From assembly GCA_023231475.1 (NCBI GenBank), contig JALJEE010000736.1:16996-80995 (forward strand): a DNA stretch of 64,000 bases, given 5' to 3'. The notes beneath the pieces were generated by a model that was not told the origin of the DNA, searched no databases, and saw only the letters and a program-made list of their open reading frames with translations. Position numbers and translations under genes: made by a program. This document shows, in pieces, positions 27,564-41,200 of this stretch; the stretch's first letter is position 1; every line of letters starts with the position of its first letter. This stretch comes from Seison nebaliae (taxonomy: Eukaryota > Rotifera > Pararotatoria > Seisonacea > Seisonidae).

Positions 27564-27605
<42 letters not shown>

Positions 27606-29100
27606 TCAAATACTTATTTTCTTATGTTAATTTCTTATGGGAAATTGGAATATCTTCAAAATACATTTCCATCCGCCATACATTCATTTTCTACGAAATA
27701 ATCCATTAATCAAACGTTGCCATAGTTACCAAAATTTTGGAAGACACCAAAATAGATAACGAACCGAATAATTGTTGAAGACGATAAAAAGATGTCAACT
27801 TGTGTCACATCTCCTAAAGAATTATTTTCTCACATTCATTTTTCTCATAAACTTTTTCACTTCTCCTCCACATCTTCATCGACTTGATATATTTTCATGG
27901 AAATATTCCCATTCTTTTTCTTTCAATTCAAAGACATCTTTTTAGCATGTGGGAAATAAATCTCGTGAGTTTCTCTCGATGTCTTCCTTTCTAATTTTTC
28001 ATTTAAATTCATCCTAAATTCCATCTAAACCGTTTTTCAATCGACCAATCGACCAAATGAAAAATTCCATCACAATTTTTTTTGAATGAGTAATCGTTTT
28101 TAGAGAAATTGGGGAGAAGATTATTAATGATTAGCGAGAGAGCGTGTATCGAATATCTCATCGAAATTGATTATTTATTTGAAATTTTTTCTTCATTTCT
28201 TCCATTTATTCGGTTATCGAGTTATCCAAATTATTACATATACGTATCTACTCATATATTTATCTCAATATTATTTTATTCTCACTGATTAATACGAATC
28301 TGTTAAACAGATAGTATCAATGTTGTTGACACATAAAGTGAGTGGTGGTTGGTTGTGAAAAAGAAATTATAATTTACCAAACTTTTCCTTTCTCACCAAA
28401 ATTTCGTTTCTCATACAATTATGTCAAGTTTAGAATTATCTCATCACATATTCACAAAAACGGAATTATATAAATGATATTTATTTTTCTAATTATCACT
28501 CAATTATCACCGAACTATCATCTTTGAAAAAGATTATAAATTATTCATAATTTCCCCATATTTATTCAAATGATTATTTTAATTCATTCATCCAATATTC
28601 TATATCATCGGCTATTTTATCGATTATTCAATTCAATCAATAGGAGACGAACTCGAGAAAGTATGATTTAACGCGACGCGAATAACATTTCATTTCTTTC
28701 TTTCCTTCCTTCCTTCCTTCTTGCTTCTTTCTATTCATTTCATCTCCTCTATAACTATTTCCCTTCAACGAAATCATACTAACTTTTCCAATTCGAATAA
28801 CAATTCTCTACATTTATTTAGCATTAATTTGAGTTTATGTCGAAAGAAATAAAATTTATCAACCATTTTAACTTACTTACACAACCATTTTTATTCTTTC
28901 AACTTTTTATTCAACAATCTTATTATTTCCCTCACATTAATTTTCAATAATATCAATTCAGTTAAGAGAAGATTGAAATTACTTTGATAAAATTTCTTGG
29001 TGAAAAGTTGTAAAATGAAAAAAAATTATTTTGAGCTATAAAAAATTATATTTAATAATAATCAACATAAGTAAAATAAAAGATAAGTTGAATCGTGTTG
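26746..29100. other. Convergent intergenic region
   Basis: Lies between the 3' ends of the bHLH-zipper gene (plus) and RAD54 (minus). It has a (TC)n run at 27567-27601 and TTCC-type pyrimidine repeats near 28695-28720. Open frames across 27324-27701 are products of the TC run. No gene is supported. Confidence 0.55.
27567..27601. repeat. (TC)n microsatellite
   Basis: An uninterrupted CT run of about 35 bases; it creates long but meaningless open frames rich in serine and leucine. Confidence 0.95.
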
Positions 29101-31712
29101 TTAAACAGTTTTTAATTGTTCATGAGATTTCTGATGGAAAATAAAAGAAATTGGATGTTTCCTCTTACCAACCGTCATTGGTAAATGCCATACACTCTTT
29201 AACATTTGATCAGGCAACTCCCGCAAATTGTTTAGTTGACCACAATGATGCCATTGAGACAGATTGTCTGTACAAGTGGCAGTTGGTGGAGGTGCCTCAT
29301 TTTCGATCGATTTCACACAACGAGAACAATTCAATTTTTCATGAGTATCCGATAAAGTGTTAGGATTGAAGAAAAATATTTCTTTCAAATCATTCAAAGA
29401 GAATTGTCGTTCTACATTCTCCTTCATATCCACAACACAAGAACTCAATGCCTGTTTATGCGTTTGTCTTTGGAAGATCTTCTCCTCCATCGTTCCAGTG
29501 GCGAGAAATCGATAAATGAAACAATTCTTCTTTTGTCCATCTCTCCAAATTCTCGCCATCGCTTGTTGATCATTGGCAGGATTCCAATCTGGATCGAACA
29601 TGACTAATCGATTTGCTCCGATTAAATTGAGACCACAACCTCCCGCTTTCGAACTGAGAAGAAAAAGGAAAATTTCATCTTTCTTCATATCATCATCATC
29701 ATCATCATTATCATCGTTGTTATTAACTGTTTTCTTTTTTTTTCTTTTCGAAAAATTTTCTTTCTTTATTATTTTCTCCTTTTTTTTCGGTTCTTCATTA
29801 TTGAAATCATTCACAATTTTTCCACGCTTCTTTATCGACATCGAACCATCAAGACGAACATAACGGTAATTTCTCAATCTCGCCAATTGTTCGAATAGAT
29901 CTAATGTTTGTGTATAATTAGAAATGAGAACGAACTTGTCATTCGTTTCTTTCTTCGTCAATGCTAAGAGTGAATCTAATATCATAAATTTTCCTGATAA
30001 TTCTACCGATAATTTATCATTGGATAAAATATTGAAAAGTTTTGGTGAGATAATTCTCTCTAACAATTGTTGAATTTCATCATCATTATCATTATTCTTT
30101 TTATTGATAATTAATGATGGATGATTACATAATTTCTTGAAAATGGTTAATCGTTTCAAAATGGAAGTGGTTGAATCGGATGTGTCAGATGTTGATCTAT
30201 CCATCTTTTCCAGAATCGGTTCCAACAACTTCTGATAGAGAGCTGATTGAATCGGTGTGAGATTGGAACAAATGATCACTTCGTATTTGGATGGGAGATA
30301 TTTGGTGAGAAAGATTTGTGTTCGTCGAATGATGCTTTTGGAGACAATCGATAATAATTCCGATAATTTCTCTTCACATTTTTTCTTCTGATCATCATTA
30401 GCATCGATATCACGTCCACGAATTATTGGCAATTCGAATCGTCTCCGAAATTCATTGATGTCCCCCAACAGACCGTTATTGACGAATGATATCAACGAAT
30501 AATATTCCAACAAATCATTTTGAATCGGTGTTCCTGAAATTAATATTCGTCGATTACATGGCAACGAATTCAACGCTTCATATGTCTGATTCTCTCGATT
30601 CTTTAATCGATGTCCTTCATCACAAATCATTAAACCGATATCGAACTTCTTTTCCTTCTTCTTCTCATCAACTTCCTCTTTCGTCACTATCCTCTTTTTC
30701 GAATTTTTCGTCGACTTCTCAAAATCAGGTACAAATGCATTAATGTGTAATCGAAGTGTCTCATAAGAGACGATGAGAATTGGAGTACAAACTCGATTGC
30801 CCATTTGTCCTATCCAATTCTTTAATCGACTTTCTATTCCCAATTTACCTCCACCATCAATCGATTCTACTCGGAATTGATTTCCCAACCATTTCTTGAA
30901 CTCGTTCTCCCAATTCTTCACTAAACTACTCGGCGTTATAATTACAACTTTATTAATCGTCGGCTGACAATTTTTTCCTTGAGTCTAAAAAAATTTCATG
31001 AAAAAATTTTATAAAAAAATTTTCGCAAAAAATTTTATGAAAAAATTTTATAAAAAAATTTAATGAAAAAATTTTCGGAAAAAATTTCAAAAAAAAGGCA
31101 AACTAATAAAGTTGAGATTAATGTGATGCATTGTAACGTTTTTCCTAATCCCATCTCATCAGCCATGATGCAACCATGAAAATGTTCAATATTTAATCCT
31201 TCAACGGCGTCGTACATAAATTTGACGCCTTCACGTTGATGTGGTCGAAGTTTATTTCCAATAATTGGATCGACAACAATATGTACTTCCAATTCCTCTT
31301 TATTAATATACAACAATTCTTCTTTAGTGAAGATGGGAGGAGAGTAGATAATTAATGCATTCTCTTCATTCGGATCGAATAAACTTCTCTTATTGACGAT
31401 ACAACGACGAAGACCCAATCCAATATTGCGATTAGCATTGGACGGTGCATTACCTAGAAATGGTGAACGGAATTCAGATGTGATGATGGATTGAATAATT
31501 GACTCATGTACATTCGTTTCTTTCACTAAACTCCAAACAGGAATCTTGTTGCAATTGGGTTGAAGTGGAACCGTTTCATTTCCATCATTATTCACTCGAA
31601 TCAATGGCAAACGAGCAATGCCCAATCGTGGCAATTTATCCAATCTCTTCTCATTCTCTTTGTCTCCCTCTTGCAAATTGATCAATTCTAAACTCCTTTT
31701 TATACGATACAT
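29101..31712 (-). CDS. RAD54L: DNA repair and recombination protein RAD54
   Basis: A SNF2-family translocase that works with RAD51 in homologous recombination: it remodels chromatin, helps strand invasion and dissolves RAD51 filaments. Exon 1 is 31104-31712 (203 codons) and exon 2 is 29101-30984; 830 residues. Motif I ADEMGLGKT is at 184-192, the DEGH box (ICDEGHRLKN) at 325-328, then SGTPIQNDL, FVLISNYTQTLDLFEQL, LSSKAGGCGLNLIGANR and WNPANDQQAMARIWRDGQ. The N-terminal RAD54 block (VHESIIQSIITSEFRSPFLG) and the C-terminal FIFHQKSHEQ are both present, which separates it from RAD54B and other SNF2 proteins. ATG 31712 is the first after an in-frame stop. A lysine- and aspartate-rich insert of about 45 residues separates motifs IV and V, and a smaller basic insert precedes DEGH. 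Intron 30985-31103 is full of short A/T repeats. Confidence 0.97.
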
Positions 31713-32259
31713 TCGACATCGGCGACTGATTTTTCAACACAATGAAAATTTGAAGAGGAAAATTTGAATTATTTCCAAAAATCCAAATTGTTTTTATTTG
31801 AAAATTATTGACAATCTCTTATTATCGAGACATTTTCAATTTAAGCTTTAAGAAGCATATTTCCAATTTTACCATTATTAAGCAACATATCCACTAGAAT
31901 CTAGTGGCATCTTATAAGAGAGATTTCTTAATGTAAAAACTACAGAATGACATGATTTGTCTCTTCGTTCCTCCTAACTTGACATCCATGCACTAGATAA
32001 TCGAAGTGTCATATGAAATTTGCACTCCAAATTTTGGAGTTCAACTGATAACAAAGTATAGTGGTAATGGAAGAAATTAGACAGAATTTTAGGTATTAAT
32101 TAGAAAATGAAAATGAATAAGAATTAAATGGAAATTTAAATTTAGTGTAAATTTATTTATTTAAGAAAAATTTTACAAATAATACGAATTGTCTGGAAAA
32201 GAGAAATGTTTGTATAGAATCGATGGATGGGAAATAAGAAAATGTTAAAATAATATTAA
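31713..32259. other. Short intergenic spacer
   Basis: A 547-base spacer between RAD54 and the protease gene upstream on the same strand. It should hold the RAD54 promoter. I see no motif I can name. Confidence 0.5.
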
Positions 32260-35200
32260 TTAATAATTCATAACAACTCCATCTACATTTGTTATGGGAG
32301 TGATGAAATTTTCCATGTATTTCATGACATTGGTATAGAAACCAGGTTCGTCTTTTTGAGCACACGAATTAATTGCGGTAGAGAAACTGACGACTCCATA
32401 AAGTAACCACCTTTGAATATCTTCTTCATAACAAACGAATGGACCTCCACTGTCACCCTAAACGTCGGAAGGATAAAATAGAAACTATGTTTGAGGAAAA
32501 AAATAAAGAAATCAAACGTTACAACTGTCTTTCCCTCCTTCTAACAATCCAGCACAGAAAGCATTATCTCCAACATCGTCGATCCATTTCTCTGTTTGAG
32601 GTGTTCGACATTCTTGTGGTTTGAATATTTTGAGACGTACGTGTCGTAGGATGGGTGAAGGAATATTACTATTTTGATCTGTTTTCCCGAAACCAGTCAC
32701 ATAACAAAACTTGTCATATGGAACAGTAAAATTCTTATTTCGATTTCGAATAGGAGGTAAACATGCCGGTCGTACATGCTGACCATATGGAATCGGTTTT
32801 TTCGTTTTTAAAATGACGATATCATTCAAAATATAATCGTTGCCATTTTTAAATAATCCGTGAGGTCTTAACGGAAATTCTACCTCAGCTACATTCTCTT
32901 TTACGATATCCGTATCGTTCACTTCGCCAACATTAATATAAAGTACTTTCTGAGTGATTCCCACGTTACTTTAAAAAGAAAATAGAATTAAAAATTTTTT
33001 TAATAAGAACCTGTCGAAGCAATGTTGAGCTGAAATGACGAATCGATTACTAATCAACGTACCACCACAACGATAACCCTCTGGTTTTACTAATTTATGC
33101 CAAATTGATGCCATCCATGGCCATTGGCCTTGTGGTGACATTTCCCCATTAACGATACGTCCAACCTTACCGTAGTCATCTGGTTTGAATTGATGAGATG
33201 GATGAATTCCACATTCTAGAAATTTACTCGTCAAATGATCTTTATTAACTGAATGTAAAACTAACGCGGTTCCCCACAACTAATCACAACAACCGCTTGA
33301 CTTTTACATTCATCATTATTTCTCAATTCATTGAAAATATTCAAATATTTCAATGTTGAAGTTAATGTTTCTCCATTTAATTTCATCATTGGAATTGATT
33401 GATTGAAAGTTTGGATGGAACTAATTGGTTCAATTCTCACTATTGCTTCATTTCTTTCAAAATTTTATTTCGGATCATTTTCAAAGAAAAGAGGAAACCC
33501 ATGTAATCCTAAATAATTGCATGCCTCTTGTACAATGATATGATCGACAGGTGGCCAACCATCGGCACATACAAACTTCTTCTTCAATTGAAGATAACCA
33601 CTAGACGGTTGTAAAGACTTCGATAATAACTGCTCCATCAGATATTTCTTATCCGGCTTAATTCCCACTAAAAAATGAATTAATATAATTGGAAGGAGGA
33701 AGCTTAAGAGAAATATTGGAAACCACAACTCATTTCGTCATGTCCATTTGTACAATCCAAGATCGAATTACAAACTTTATCCTGTTCAATCTCCTGTTTT
33801 CCATCACATGAGAATTCTATGATATTGAAAGTTCAAATATATTTCATGAGAAAAATTGGAGAAGATTAACTTGAAGAGGCATGACAATTCTGCTCATCAC
33901 TATGATCTCCACAATCATTCCTTCCGTCACACACTCTCATGTAGGAGACACACATGAAATTATCACATTCAAATTTTTTAGTTTTTATCGAACATTCTGT
34001 GCAGATTTGAGAGGATGAGAATTCTTTCAGAAAATCTAACCACATCCATGTTCATCCTCTCCATAAGAACAATCGACGATACCATCACAAACTTGCGATT
34101 CCAAAATACATGTACTATCACTGGGACACTTATATTGGAGATCATTACATTCTGGAATAGTGAGAATATGTTGAAGATAATATTTAGAAAATATTAACCA
34201 CAATTTGGTCTTTCGTCTGATCCATCATCACAATCGTTTACACCGTTACACCAATTCTTCTTATGGACACATTTACCACTGGAACATTTGAATTCGAATG
34301 GACTACAAACTGAGAGAGAAATTGAGAGAGAACTTAGAGAATATATTTGAAAGAAGAAGAGAATGAACGGCAAAGTTTCTCATCTTCATAAGTCGCTTCT
34401 AATTTATTAGTTTGTTGACTGAGGAAACTGCAATCGGCAACACCATCACATATGGAGGATTTGGAAATACATTTATTATTTTCTTTACAACGATAATCGG
34501 TCGATATTGAACATGGACACGATTTCTCATCTTCCGAATCTGGACAATCTCTAAATTTATCACATCTCCTCCAATTCTCCAGACAAGTACCGTCGTTACA
34601 TGTCTGAGAACAAGCATCACAAGATCCATAATGGACATGGATATTGTCGATGGCAATACTATCCATAGCCGTATCATAATAATGGAGCTGAATGATGATT
34701 TTCGATTTTTCGTTATTTTCCATTTTTACATTCTTTTTCATTTTCTCATATTCGGTAATGAACGGATTCTTCGTCGCTTTAGTCAAATCAATTAAAGTTT
34801 TATTAGTCTTACTAATCAATTTAATTTCCGTTGATAAATGGTTGGAGACCGTATAAATTTGTTGTATGACCAATAAACGAAATGTATTACTCTCAGTGAT
34901 GGCCACTCGAAATTGGAAACAAACATTTCCTGTAATTATGGGAGATTCGATTATCAATTCGGCATTCGCTCCTGTTGATCTGGGTGAAAGAAAATTTCCT
35001 AAATTTAAATATGAAAAATTGAGAAAACGAAAAGTCATCGAACCGAATTTAGTGTAATCATTTATTGGACGAAATCCCATTGGATTACCAGTACTTTCAA
35101 GCATTAAGTTAATCTTGTCCTTTTTCTTAATCATAAATGGATTTAATTCTTCATCTAGAATCGTTTCATTATTTGTTGATGTCATTAAAATATTATCAAA

Positions 35201-38200
35201 ATCCACATCAAATAATGATATTCCTTCACATGATCGATCCAATCGTAAATCAACCAGAATAATGGCTTCCGGTTTATCTGAAGTAATTTGTATTTGTAAT
35301 TGATTTTCTGTCGAACTCGTCGTTCTCACATTTTCCATAAGTTGTTGAGACACGGTATAAACTGATGATTTTGAGTAATGAAACGGAATTCTAAGATAAC
35401 TATGTAAAAAAATTGTAAAGGGAAGAAAAATGAACATAGTATTGATGGTTCCAATTCTGATCTTTAACAGAATATATGGCACTTCAACTGAATCGACTAA
35501 TAATATTTTCGTAGTACCAATAATACACAAATCCGTTCCATCTGGAAATTGTTCCATCGTAAGATCTAATCAAACGTAAATGATGATTTTATGATGATTT
35601 CCAAAATTATTTTTCAACTTTTCTTTATTATTCGACCAACTTCACATTGCTCGTTCCTACATGAATAGATCTTTGTATTCCTTTCACATGTCACATGAGG
35701 TATTGCATCACACTTTCTTAGATCACTAAAAATCAAATGGAATTTGGTAGATATAAGACTGATAAAAATCGAACTTGTATTGTCGAAAAAATATTCCGCT
35801 ACAATTCTCTAAGCTCATCGAATTTTCAGTGCATGCACTGTAAAATGAGTTGAACAAACCCTTCTCATTCGTCTCTAGAAACGGTTTTGAATTTTCCATA
35901 TTTTTTTTGCCAAAACTCAATAAAATTTGAACTTAAAAATCTGACAGTTTCCACTGAAGTGTTGAACATTTTCTGACAGAAGAATTCATAAACATTGATA
36001 TCGGTGTGGGCACACATCGTCCTCCAACGATTCCGATATTTCAATGACAATATACCGGAATTGGGCGAATCCGATTTCTCCAATCTCAAATCAAATGTGG
36101 GTACTGAATGATGGGAAAAGAAGAGTAATTTATGAATGAATAGAATGGAAATGAAACATTTTTTGCATTCGATCTCCGACAATATTTGTTGACAAGTGTT
36201 GATTTTCATGAACTCACATGGTGATGCTCGACTCCTCGGGCAATAAATGGCGAAAGTATCAACATTTGGCATATCTGGTACTTTTGTACCATATGATGAT
36301 ATTTCTGTTCGATCTAAACTGGAAATAATTGGAATGTTTCATGAGACAATTTTCAAATGAAATGGGAACTCATCCTGCGTGAATTGATGACATAAGTTAC
36401 TTAATTCTCGATTTTTTATTCCATCGGCACATATTGGCAGTTTTGTTGTTCCTTTGTATTTTTGGAGAATGTTTGAAAACTTGTAACTGAATTCAGCTTT
36501 TTTGAAAGTGACTACGAAAGAATTGAATGAAACTGTCGAATCTCTAAGAAATTTAACTGCAATCCGCTTCATCTTTCATGTCGAGACAATCGGCAATATG
36601 GTCGCAATGTTGTTCTGCTTCTAAATTCACCACTCCATTGGCACTTTGACATTCTTGTTTTACTGAATTTCATAAATAAATGAGAAGAATTAAAAGAGCA
36701 TAAAAAACATAAAATTTCATTTAATTCAAAAGTGAAAAGAAACAACTAAGAGACACACTAAGGAAAAGATAAACTACTGGGTGGAGATCTAATAGATGAT
36801 CGAGAAGATGAACGAGTGAAAAAGAAGTAATTAAGAGATATACATCTGATCGTACATAAACATAAATTGGGAAATAATTCGATGGAATCGATATGAGAAA
36901 TGAAAGTAATTGAAGAATTAAACGATACCATTATTTCCAAAAGTTTCGAAACAGTTCGTCGTTGGAAATTGATCGCAATTCAAATCGATCAATGTCAATG
37001 AATAAGAACAACTTCCTTTGATTTCTGAAATGAGAATAAACATCAAATTGAAAAAGAATAGAAGATGTGTCAGGGAGACCTTGACAATATGATCTACATG
37101 GAGGCTTCGCTGTCGTACACGACGGTTGGAGAATGATACACAGGAATCTTTCATAAGATTGATGACAAGTCATCCCGTTCGATTTCAATGTCTCCATCAA
37201 TGTCTGTAGATAAACCACTTTCTCGTCAGTCGTCGTTAGATATGGATAATTGATTGATATCAACGGTATATAATCGCTCTTATCCGAATCGGAATTTATA
37301 CACATTTCTGATTTTTTCGTACATTTATCTAAATTTTTTTGAAGTAAATGAAATTTTTTTTTTATGAATCTCAAAGAACCTTTTACGTTTGCCGTAACGG
37401 CGTCTAAAGCATAGCAGTCCTTCACCGGATATTTGAAACAATTGATCTTTCCTAACAATTTCGAGACGAGCGGCTGATCTCCACAAAGCGATTGGAACTC
37501 TTCAAACAGAAATAAACGGAATTGAATGAGAAAAATTTTATAATAGAAATTTGACTGTTACATAAATCTTGACATGGTTTCGCTGTTCGATTATTGGTAC
37601 AAGTGGGATAATATGAAGAGCATAAGAAATTCGGTCCAATTAATGGTGCACATTCATTTATAGTTTTCTCTAGTAGAATATAAATGAAATTGATGGAAAA
37701 TTCGACGTTGATGTTTGTCGTCTGATCGGAGAGATGAGGTAAGAGAGAAAATCCATTTTCTATTGGATCTAAACGATTCATGTCATATGTTAGAATCGAA
37801 TTAAGATGATGACGTTGACAATATGAATTTCTCTTATAATCTAATCGACATCCATTCAATGAAGAATCCTGAATATCCGTCACAAATCTTTCACAATATC
37901 GACCAGTGAAATGTTTGGTGCAAACACATGTTCCTTTATTAGCATCTCCAGTGATGGCGACACACGTTGCACCATTCTTACAAATTTCTTTAATTGCACA
38001 GTTCGGATAATTATAATCTATTTCACCGATACAATCCGTTTCCGGATAATCTTCACAATTGAATATTCTCATATTATTATATTTGTTAATTAATTTCGAT
38101 GCACATAAATCAAAAAATTTCCGACAGAAACTTTTACAAGGTTTTATTAACCGCGCAGTTGGCGTTCCATTATTTTCAATTTTACATTTCGGCGATGCCA

Positions 38201-41200
38201 TTGAGCAGAGGAATTCTTTTTGATATTCATAACAACTTCCATTGAGTAATTCATTAATTTCTGTCAATTCGATGTTGAGTCGTTAAGGAGTTGTTAAGAA
38301 ATGATAATAACTTCCCATATGGATAAAAGAATCTTCTTTCTTTCTACCGAACATTGATGGTGTGGCAACATATCGATATGGTCTTATCGAACATTCCGGT
38401 AATATTTTATCATTTCCTCCACATAATTTTTCTGATTGAGGAAAATATGGATAAGGATTATTAGACAAATATTATTAGTAAAACCATTCTTCAAATGCTC
38501 TTCAGATATACAATAATCAGTTTGGAGCATATTTGGTGCATTTGCTGAATATGTATTATTGGCAGGAAATATTTCACATTTGAACGTCCACGGATTCCCA
38601 CAACTTCTCACAATCGATTCACAGAAACTTCGGCAAGGTAACACTTTATATCCATGTGCCGTTTCAGTCGATACAATTTTTTTAAGATCACATTTCGTAT
38701 TTGTCATTGCACAAAGGAATTCATTCAGGAACTCATGACAGTTCTGATTTGGTAATCGATTTTTCAAATAATTAAACTAATCAGGAAAAGTTGTCCGGAC
38801 AAAATTAAAAGACAAAGTGGTTCAAAAGAAAAAATTTGTATTCTCATTAACTTGAGCTGAATTGTCGGCTATCGTTCCAAATCCGAATGATGACACACTG
38901 GACACCCATTGCCAGGGAGAGGTGGCGCATTCCGATATTTTGATATTTGATTTGCACACTTCCAAAAACCTTTTAGCTCCTGCGGGGAAAGCGTAATTGT
39001 CATGGAATAAAGCTAAATAAGAAATGTTAATTTTTGATAGATTGGTGAAGGAGAAGAACCATCAAATTTCTTATTTGTTAGACAAGTTTTAGATGTATCG
39101 CCTATGGGTAATTTGTCACAATTTATATTAATCTTATTCAAATATCGACTCTCGCAACGATTTTTGTATACTTGGGAGACTGATAGATTTGATAGAGAAG
39201 AGAAGAAATAAACATTTGCATTCGTCTTGACATGGCGTCCTGTAATTCATTTTGTAGACGGTACAAGGTGGATAAATGAGTGAACATAGAGTTCTTAGAT
39301 CTTCTCTTGAACAAACTTTCTGAGTGGAACAAATTAAACAGTTGTTCTTTAATTATCTCAAATCTAACTGCATGAAGTAATAATTGTAGAGAAGTGAGAG
39401 CACTTTGTTGGAATGTTTCATATCCGTTCGTCGAATCGAAATAAGCATTGGGAAAAGCAAATGAAGCTTCTTTGAAGAATATGCCACAACGATCATCGCC
39501 ATGTGCCATGCAACTTTCTTTGTAGAGAATTAGATTTCCTATTAATGATCGATAGATGGACTACTAACGTTCAGGTGATAATTGTGGTTGAGGTAAAGGA
39601 TATTTGTCGAGTGAAAATGGATTGTTCATTATACATTGCATTCTTTCATTGGGTAATCGATTACAATCGATAAACAAATTCCCCAAATATTGTGAACATG
39701 TTGAGAGGAAATCTAAAAACAGAAAAGAAATTTCACAATATGAAATTGACATAAACGTAATGAAAGAATAACTGACACACTCTTCGGCGCAAGGCAGATG
39801 ATCGATATCAGAACATGGCGGAGCGACCATTGGACATAGAAACAATTCAATTTGCCTTATACATGTTTGGGGCAAATTTGTCTGTTTTGCCACTTTCATC
39901 ATCTGAACGACCTCATCGACGGTTTGATGTTGAAATAAAGGAGAGAATTTCGATTGCATATATGGCAACGAACTGCACATGGGCAACACTGGTTTATGAT
40001 TCCAGCATATTTCTTGAGGTCGTGGATTTTCGTACGGACTATATTTTATTGATGATCCATAACAAATTGTCGGATCATTTCCATCTGGAAAATTCCTACA
40101 ATCGATCGATGTTAATAATTGATAGTGGATTTGTGATCGACATTTATCCATAAAATCTGAAAAAATGATCGACATTAAAAATTGAAGAGATTCCTCTTTA
40201 ACTTTCACATAAACGACGACATGGTGGCATGATTTTCGGATCGTCAATTGATTTACATGGTGGATCGAACATTAGACAAAGAAATAATTTCGCTTCACTG
40301 AAACATTTCGAATCGATTATCGATTGAGATTGTTTCATTACATAATTCGTCACAAACGGTACGTAAATGTTGAAATGATTGGGTATTCCATGTGTCTCCC
40401 ATTTTTGGTCATTACACATGGAAATCTCTTGTTTAAGACTGCAACTTCCAGAATTATAAATGTTATCTAATTCACCAAGAATTCACAAAAACGAGAAATT
40501 CACAAAAGAAAACTTTGATTGAATTGTTTCGATTTAGTGTTGATCTTTCTAATTTTGGCAGTTCGAGAATATAAAGAAACTGCACAAAGAATACATGAAA
40601 TTTTGAGAATGTAAATTTATTAGTAACGAGCGTCTGATTCACATTTGTCAATTAGAAATTTCTTCACGAAATCATCATCCTGAGAATTATGCAGATAATC
40701 ATTCCACTGAGTGGTTAATGCGTTCTCCAGTAACTCCAATCGATCATTGGGATATGAGACATTATCAGTAAATCGGACTAAAAATTGAGCCAAATCCAAT
40801 TGTTCTTTACCTTGATTCTTTTTCATCATTATCTCCGATTGATTCTCATCGAATCGAGTATTCAATATTTTATCGATATTAGCACCTTTCAACGTTTCGA
40901 TGATCTTTCATATTCAACTTATATTAAACAAATGATAATGGAATAAAAGAGTTCAAACATTTTTTGATAAAGTATTCGGATTGGCATGCTTCTTTGTCGG
41001 ATCTTGGAATACGTTGACGATAATATAATTAACTAATTGAAAGAGAATTAATTTTATATTATTATTAAATTTTAATTAAAAATTGAACTCGGTAATTTCT
41101 CTCCGATGGGATATGGTTCCGGTTTGTCATTTTTCTTAGCTAGAAACGAACATCGATTAGTTTTCTATGCATTCAAAGTTTAATTTTGTTTAATTATCCT

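Noticed and set aside
27324-27701. Open frames of about 100-125 codons
   Set aside because: They run through a (TC)n microsatellite and AT-rich DNA and have no protein-like features.
33454-33498. In-frame stop codon in the last SRCR domain, suggesting a pseudogene or stop readthrough
   Set aside because: A 45-nt intron (donor GTTTCC, acceptor GAAAG) removes the stop and restores the SRCR sequence in frame.
40620-40628. Stop codon at 40620 that would end a small membrane protein and separate it from the Frizzled protease
   Set aside because: A donor GTTACT directly before it joins in phase to 40514-40579 and on to the first Frizzled domain; all downstream phases agree. Kept as the main alternative.
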